DNA from: Acidimicrobiaceae bacterium
Lineage (GTDB): Bacteria > Actinomycetota > Acidimicrobiia > Acidimicrobiales > Palsa-688
Direction: 5' to 3'
DNA: 9,152 nucleotides
NCBI GenBank assembly: GCA_003158835.1
Contig: PMLI01000498.1
Span: 1-9,152, forward strand
Of this stretch, positions 5,914 through 9,152 are shown one piece after another. Positions within the stretch are counted from its first letter, which is position 1, and every line of letters starts with the position of its first letter. The notes under the pieces were generated by a model that was given only the letters and a program-made list of their open reading frames with translations, was not told the DNA's origin and did not search any database. The translations under genes and the position numbers were made by a program.

Positions 5914-7260
5914 GTGAACCACCGTCTGACAAACCGTCAACTTCGCCCACTGCCTGCGCCTGGCCACACCGCCCTTCCCGGGCCAGGCAGGGCCACGTCA
6001 GCCACGACCGCGGGACTGAGCTCGGCGCGAGCCAAAGCCGGGAGGCTCCCGGGTGCCGCCCTGGCGCCGGCCGCCGCAGTGGCCGTGCTGGCCGCCGTGC
6101 TAGCCGCCGGGCCCCTGGCCACGGGGACAGCGGCTCGCCCCGGTGGGCCCAGCCCGACCGGCTCCCCCTACGTACTGACGGCGGCGACGTCGGCGGCTCG
6201 GTCGGGCGGGGGCCACGCTGAAGCCGGCTCCGTCGTCCCGGCCGGCTTCTCGCCCATGTCCGTGACCTATGTGTCAGCATCACAGGGTTGGGTGCTGGGC
6301 ACCGTCGCCTGCGGCGCAAGCCGGTGCCTCAGGCTCGTGCACACGACCAACGACGGCGCGAGTTGGTCATCGGTGCCCTTACCGCCCACCGGTCCCGTGG
6401 GGACGGACAGCGCGCCATTGAAGGTCCGGTTCGCCGACCCCGACGACGGGTGGATCTTCTCGACCCTGCCCGGGCAGGCCAAGGTGCAGGTTTGGTCGAC
6501 CCACAGCGCGGGCCGGCACTGGTCGGCTGTTAAGTTCCCGGTGAAAAACCAGAGCCTCATCGGGCTGGAGGACATCGAGGCCGCGGCCGGCGCAGTCGAC
6601 GCCGCCATACAGGCTGGTGACGAGGTGCAAATCTTTTCCTCCCCGGTCGGTAGCAACAATTGGCACCGGACGGGGGGCCCCTACCAACTGGGCGCCGGGC
6701 CCGTCCCGGCGGGCGAGTTCGCCCTTCAGGGCCGGTCCGGTTGGTTCGTCCAAAACGACAGGGTCGTCGTGGCGGGCGGACGCGACGAACCGTCAGGGGC
6801 TTGGGCAAGCTGGCGCCCGCCCTGCTCGGCGGCCGGGGGCCCGGTCGTGCTGGCGGCCGCTACGGCCTCCCGATTGGATGCTGTTTGCACCGAGGGGGTG
6901 TGGACAGGCCCCAAGGTCACCGTCGACTTGTTGACCTCCACAGACGGAGGCACCAGCTTCGGTCCCAGCCGTCCCGTCCCGGTCACGTCAGCTGACGCGG
7001 CCGCCGCCACGGGCGCCTCCACGGTGGCGGTCGGCGCCACCGTGAGCGGCACCAACTCGGTGAACGTTGCCCTCGAGATGACCTTCGATAACGGAGCTTC
7101 GTGGCACGCCGTATACCGTCAGGCGGGAGGAGGCTGGCTGGAGCTCGGGTTCACTACCGTCCAACAGGGCGTGGCTATCGTCCTCGGTGCGTGGCACGCC
7201 AACACCATGCTTTTCACCACGGACGGCGGCAGGCACTGGGCGCCGGTCAGCTTCCGGTAA
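5914..7260 (+). CDS. Exported Asp-box (BNR/YCF48-like) beta-propeller protein
   Basis: This 448-residue protein starts at GTG 5914 with GGAG four bases upstream. Residues 1-46 are basic and Pro-rich. Residues 48-72 form one hydrophobic Ala/Val/Leu segment, so the protein is exported or held by an N-terminal anchor; the long leader is unusual for a simple signal peptide. The remainder shows repeated Asp-box turns: TTNDGASW (144-151), a degenerate STHSAGRHW (195-203), TSTDGGTSF (341-349), MTFDNGASW (389-397) and FTTDGGRHW (434-442). GW-containing strands (SQGWVLG, DDGWIFS, RSGWFVQ) lie between them. Such repeats occur in sialidases, Vps10 proteins and the photosystem assembly factor HCF136/YCF48. 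No sialidase RIP motif or catalytic set is evident, so an enzymatic role should not be assumed; a surface binding role is likelier. Four Cys (133, 138, 304, 325) could form disulfides outside the cell. Confidence 0.75.
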   Translation: MNHRLTNRQLRPLPAPGHTALPGPGRATSATTAGLSSARAKAGRLPGAALAPAAAVAVLAAVLAAGPLATGTAARPGGPSPTGSPYVLTAATSAARSGGGHAEAGSVVPAGFSPMSVTYVSASQGWVLGTVACGASRCLRLVHTTNDGASWSSVPLPPTGPVGTDSAPLKVRFADPDDGWIFSTLPGQAKVQVWSTHSAGRHWSAVKFPVKNQSLIGLEDIEAAAGAVDAAIQAGDEVQIFSSPVGSNNWHRTGGPYQLGAGPVPAGEFALQGRSGWFVQNDRVVVAGGRDEPSGAWASWRPPCSAAGGPVVLAAATASRLDAVCTEGVWTGPKVTVDLLTSTDGGTSFGPSRPVPVTSADAAAATGASTVAVGATVSGTNSVNVALEMTFDNGASWHAVYRQAGGGWLELGFTTVQQGVAIVLGAWHANTMLFTTDGGRHWAPVSFR

Positions 7261-7318
7261 TTCCCGCCCTCTGGCCAACGAAGAAGAGCCGACGAAAGAG
7301 CACCGGGGACCTTTAGCT

Positions 7319-7855
7319 TTAGCGCAAGCCGGCGAAGACCAGGGCGTAGAGAACTGCAGTGAGCGACAACCCGTCGATCATTTCCCCCCGCCTGACGATG
7401 TCGACCACGCTGTCGACGGGCACCCATTCGATGCGTTCGGATTCCCCCGGGTCGGTGGGCTCGCCAACTTCGACCGCACCCTGGGCCAGAAAAAGGTTGA
7501 ACCTCTGGTCCGACAACCCGTTGGTCGGCTGATAGGTGACAAGGGGGCGAAGGCCACCGGGGCGCCATCCCGTCTCCTCGAGAGTTTCGCGCCGCGCCGC
7601 CTGCTCGGGGCTCTCACCGGGCTCGACCCGCCCGGCGGGAATTTCCCAGCCCCAAGTGTCGGTGATGAAGCGGTGGCGCCATAAAAGCAGGAGACCGCGG
7701 TCGGCATCGTGCACGACCGTGCCGGCCGCCTCACATGGCACCCGGACCACGTGGTGCTCGAACGGCTCCGAACCGGGCACTTCCACTTCGGCCAGGCACA
7801 ACCGGACCCACTCGCTTTCGTAAATGCACCGCTCGCCGTGCACTGTCCATCGCAT
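7319..7855 (-). CDS. Nudix hydrolase (ADP-ribose pyrophosphatase-like)
   Basis: This 178-residue protein has a complete Nudix box at residues 75-97: G75, E81, then RETLEETGW (89-97), matching G-x5-E-x7-R-E-U-x-E-E-x-G-U except for Thr at the first hydrophobic position. The box binds Mg2+ for cleaving a nucleoside diphosphate linked to another group. The N-terminal strand block MRWTVHGERCIYESEWVRL and FEHHVVRVP, and the EIPAGRVEPGE lead-in, are typical of ADP-ribose/NDP-sugar pyrophosphatase-like Nudix proteins in actinobacteria; the exact substrate cannot be read. ATG 7855 was chosen because homology begins there and GGTGGG lies three bases upstream. The open frame continues to 8011 but looks non-coding and would overlap the opposite-strand gene. 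The stop lies 58 bases from the propeller gene, convergent. The second Nudix gene is divergent, 107 bases away. Confidence 0.88.
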   Translation of the reverse strand: MRWTVHGERCIYESEWVRLCLAEVEVPGSEPFEHHVVRVPCEAAGTVVHDADRGLLLLWRHRFITDTWGWEIPAGRVEPGESPEQAARRETLEETGWRPGGLRPLVTYQPTNGLSDQRFNLFLAQGAVEVGEPTDPGESERIEWVPVDSVVDIVRRGEMIDGLSLTAVLYALVFAGLR

Positions 7856-7962
7856 CGGCCCACCGTACCTGGCCAGCTGCGGTTCGGCCTCGGCTCCCGC
7901 CGCCGGGAGATGCCAGGACACGCTGGGCGCGACCTGGCAGCAGTAAGGCATAGCCTCTCGGC
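7856..7962. promoter_or_regulatory. Divergent intergenic region between two Nudix genes
   Basis: These 107 bases lie between head-to-head starts at 7855 (minus) and 7963 (plus), so both genes probably start transcription here. No Shine-Dalgarno is well placed for ATG 7963 (the nearest AAGG is about 12 bases away), which would fit a leaderless or short-leader transcript. I cannot assign promoter boxes. Confidence 0.35.
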
Positions 7963-8448
7963 ATGGAGCGTGAGCAAGTCGGGGCACCACTGGAGATACC
8001 GCCCACGCCACGCGGTCCTCTGCCCCAAGCCGAGTACGAAGCGATCTACGCCAAGGTGCCCAGGCTCACAGTCGAGGTCGTGATCTCGTCTCCGCACGGC
8101 GTCCTGCTAACCCGTCGAGAAATGGGACCGTGCCAGGGCCTCTGGCACATCCCCGGCGGCACTGTCCGCTTCGGCGAACCATTGACCGACGCCGTCCGGC
8201 GAGTGGCGGGGCAGGAACTGGATATCGAGGTGACGGCCGATCGTCTTCTCGGCTACATCGAGTACCCGAGCCACCTGGCACGCGGCGTGGACTGGCCGGT
8301 CGGCATCGCCTTCAGGGCCGAGATGGCGACATCGTCTGCGGGCCGGCCCTGGGCCCGCCCCGAAGTCGCGGGTTGGTTTTCCCGCCTTCCCGATGAGATG
8401 CACGACGAGCAGAAAGAGTTCCTCAAAGCCCACGGCTTGGCTCATTAA
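7963..8448 (+). CDS. Nudix-fold protein with divergent box (GDP-mannose hydrolase-like)
   Basis: This is a 161-residue protein with a Nudix fold. LTVEVVISSPHGVLLTRRE (35-53), then QGLWHIPGGTVRFGE (58-72), is the usual strand and loop into the box. The box from G66 keeps G-x5-E (E72), R80 and one Glu (E85). It replaces the R-E Glu by Val81, the first Glu of the E-E pair by Gln84 and the Gly by Asp87, giving RVAGQELDI. This resembles the GDP-mannose mannosyl hydrolase (Gmm/NudD) variant, which also lacks those residues, and the upstream 'P-QG-W-PGG' pattern supports that branch. By analogy it may hydrolyse a sugar-nucleotide, but reduced metal binding or loss of activity is equally possible. 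YIEYPSH (98-104) and the later strand WPVGIAFRAE (111-120) complete the fold. It is divergent from the complete Nudix gene at 7319-7855. Confidence 0.8.
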   Translation: MEREQVGAPLEIPPTPRGPLPQAEYEAIYAKVPRLTVEVVISSPHGVLLTRREMGPCQGLWHIPGGTVRFGEPLTDAVRRVAGQELDIEVTADRLLGYIEYPSHLARGVDWPVGIAFRAEMATSSAGRPWARPEVAGWFSRLPDEMHDEQKEFLKAHGLAH

Positions 8449-8476
8449 CGACTAGCCGCGGCCCACTTTTCGGCCC

Positions 8477-8524
8477 CTGGCCGGAGAGAGCGGCTGGGCC
8501 CTGGCCGGCGAGAGCGGCTGGGCC
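8477..8524. repeat. 24-bp tandem direct repeat (two copies, one mismatch)
   Basis: A 24-base unit beginning ctggccgg and ending gctgggcc occurs at 8477-8500 and 8501-8524, differing by one base (A versus C at the ninth position). The start of the second copy, CTGGCCG (8501-8507), is the reverse complement of CGGCCAG at 8527-8533, so the RNA can fold. It begins 28 bases after the Nudix stop and may help end transcription; no T tract follows. Two adjacent copies without spacers are not a CRISPR array. Confidence 0.65.
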
Positions 8525-8610
8525 CTCGGCCAGTAACACCGGGGACGGTTCCCAGCAAAAACTCGGCTTTCTGTCAACCGGGGTGGAGGTTGGGGCCCGA
8601 GAGTAGGGCC

Positions 8611-9152
8611 ATGACACTCGCCACCGCCCCAAGACCAACAGCCCCGGCCGTGCCTCACGGCCTGCCATCAGGTCAGGACGAGCCGGGGGAGAGGGAAAGG
8701 CCCGAAGGAGGCGCAGAGCGGCAAGGGCGGAGCAGCACCGGACCAGCCAGGCGGGACCGGGCCGAGCCGATCGCTCTGGCCGTCCTGCTCATGAGCACGG
8801 CGGCCGCCTACCTGTGGGCTCTGACGGCTTCGGGTTATGCCAATTCTTTCTACGCCGCGGCCGTGCAGGCCGGGACGAAGAGCTGGAAGGCCTTCTTCTT
8901 CGGCTCCCTGGACGCGTCCAATTTCATAACGGTCGACAAGCCCCCCGCCTCGCTCTGGGTGATGGAGTTATCGGGGCGCCTCTTCGGCTTCAGCTCATTC
9001 AGCATGCTCCTGCCCGAGGCGCTGATGGGCGTGGCAACGGTGGCTCTTGTTTACAGTGCCGTACGGCGCTGGTTCGGCGCCGGGGCCGGCCTCGGGGCCG
9101 GGGTGGCGATGGCGGTCACGCCCGTGGCGGCGCTGATGTTCCGGTTCAACAA
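8611..9152 (+). CDS. GT39-family (ArnT/PMT-like) membrane glycosyltransferase, N-terminal part
   Basis: The frame is open from ATG 8611 to the window end, 180 complete codons, and runs off the edge. Residues 1-52 are hydrophilic, rich in Pro, Gly, Arg and Glu, and should be cytoplasmic. Residues 53-73 (PIALAVLLMSTAAAYLWALT) form the first membrane helix. The first extracytoplasmic loop reads YANSFYAAAVQAGTKSWKAF, then FFGSLDASNFITVDKPPASL (97-114), the hallmark of actinobacterial GT-C enzymes, with Asp101 and Asp109 as candidates for the catalytic or metal-associated acidic residue. Further helices follow around 131-150 and 157-176, ending TPVAALMFRFN. These proteins take a sugar from a polyprenyl-phosphate carrier and add it to cell-envelope lipid, glycan or protein outside the membrane; the acceptor is unknown. 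A GGAGG (8585-8589) is too distant to serve as ribosome site; AGGG next to the ATG is weak. Confidence 0.88.
   Translation, partial: MTLATAPRPTAPAVPHGLPSGQDEPGERERPEGGAERQGRSSTGPARRDRAEPIALAVLLMSTAAAYLWALTASGYANSFYAAAVQAGTKSWKAFFFGSLDASNFITVDKPPASLWVMELSGRLFGFSSFSMLLPEALMGVATVALVYSAVRRWFGAGAGLGAGVAMAVTPVAALMFRFN

Noticed and set aside
5756..6319. N-terminal extension of the GntR frame to 321 residues
   Set aside because: The added part is Arg/Pro-rich, would overlap the start of the opposite-strand propeller gene, and the GntR domain begins normally at 5755.
7856..8011. N-terminal extension of the first Nudix protein
   Set aside because: Family homology begins at MRWTVHGER; the extension overlaps the divergent gene and has no Nudix-family pattern.
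8477..8524. CRISPR-like repeat
   Set aside because: Only two copies, directly abutting, with no spacers and no cas genes.
1..9152. Defence, toxin-antitoxin or mobile-element system
   Set aside because: No transposase, integrase, nuclease, antitoxin or similar motif was found on either strand; the gene set is stress, salvage and envelope functions.

Overview
The window is high-GC bacterial DNA with many GTG/TTG starts and strong G/C at third codon positions. Several proteins look actinobacterial: paired UspA proteins, a GT39 membrane glycosyltransferase with the SLDASNFITVDKPP signature, and a Nudix hydrolase beginning MRWTVHGER. I infer an uncultured or lightly studied actinomycete-type organism. 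The genus cannot be given from sequence alone. I see no mobile element, CRISPR array, tRNA or rRNA.

Layout, left to right. Bases 3-413 hold the C-terminal part of an eRF1-like 'translational machinery' protein. Next is a ZIP-type metal transporter (524-1141) that lacks its first membrane helix, followed by a weakly supported small ORF (1438-1725) with a hairpin just before its start. A gene-poor stretch (1726-2132) separates these from a minus-strand cluster read right to left: methylthioadenosine phosphorylase (4416-3607), a MarR regulator, and two UspA proteins. marR, uspA and uspA overlap by four bases at each junction (ATGA, then GTGA), so they are an operon, probably including mtnP 41 bases or more upstream. 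Divergent from mtnP is an S51-family serine peptidase (4518-5273). It converges on a YtrA-type GntR regulator (5755-5354) whose upstream region carries a perfect 17-bp tandem repeat. Divergent from that is a secreted or anchored Asp-box (BNR/YCF48-like) propeller protein (5914-7260). Two Nudix hydrolases follow head to head (7855-7319 minus, 7963-8448 plus), then a 24-bp tandem repeat, then the start of a GT39 glycosyltransferase that runs off the window.

Functionally this is mostly stress response and housekeeping: nucleotide and methionine salvage or sanitation (MTAP, two Nudix enzymes), stress proteins under a MarR regulator, and envelope functions (ZIP, propeller protein, GT39). No clearly new multi-gene system is evident. 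The points most worth checking are the decapitated ZIP gene, the marR gene whose conserved reading frame has no normal start codon and meets a C7 run, the two UspA proteins sharing a shortened, altered nucleotide-binding loop, the tandem operator-like repeat before the GntR gene, and the Nudix protein with a degenerate, GDP-mannose-hydrolase-like box.
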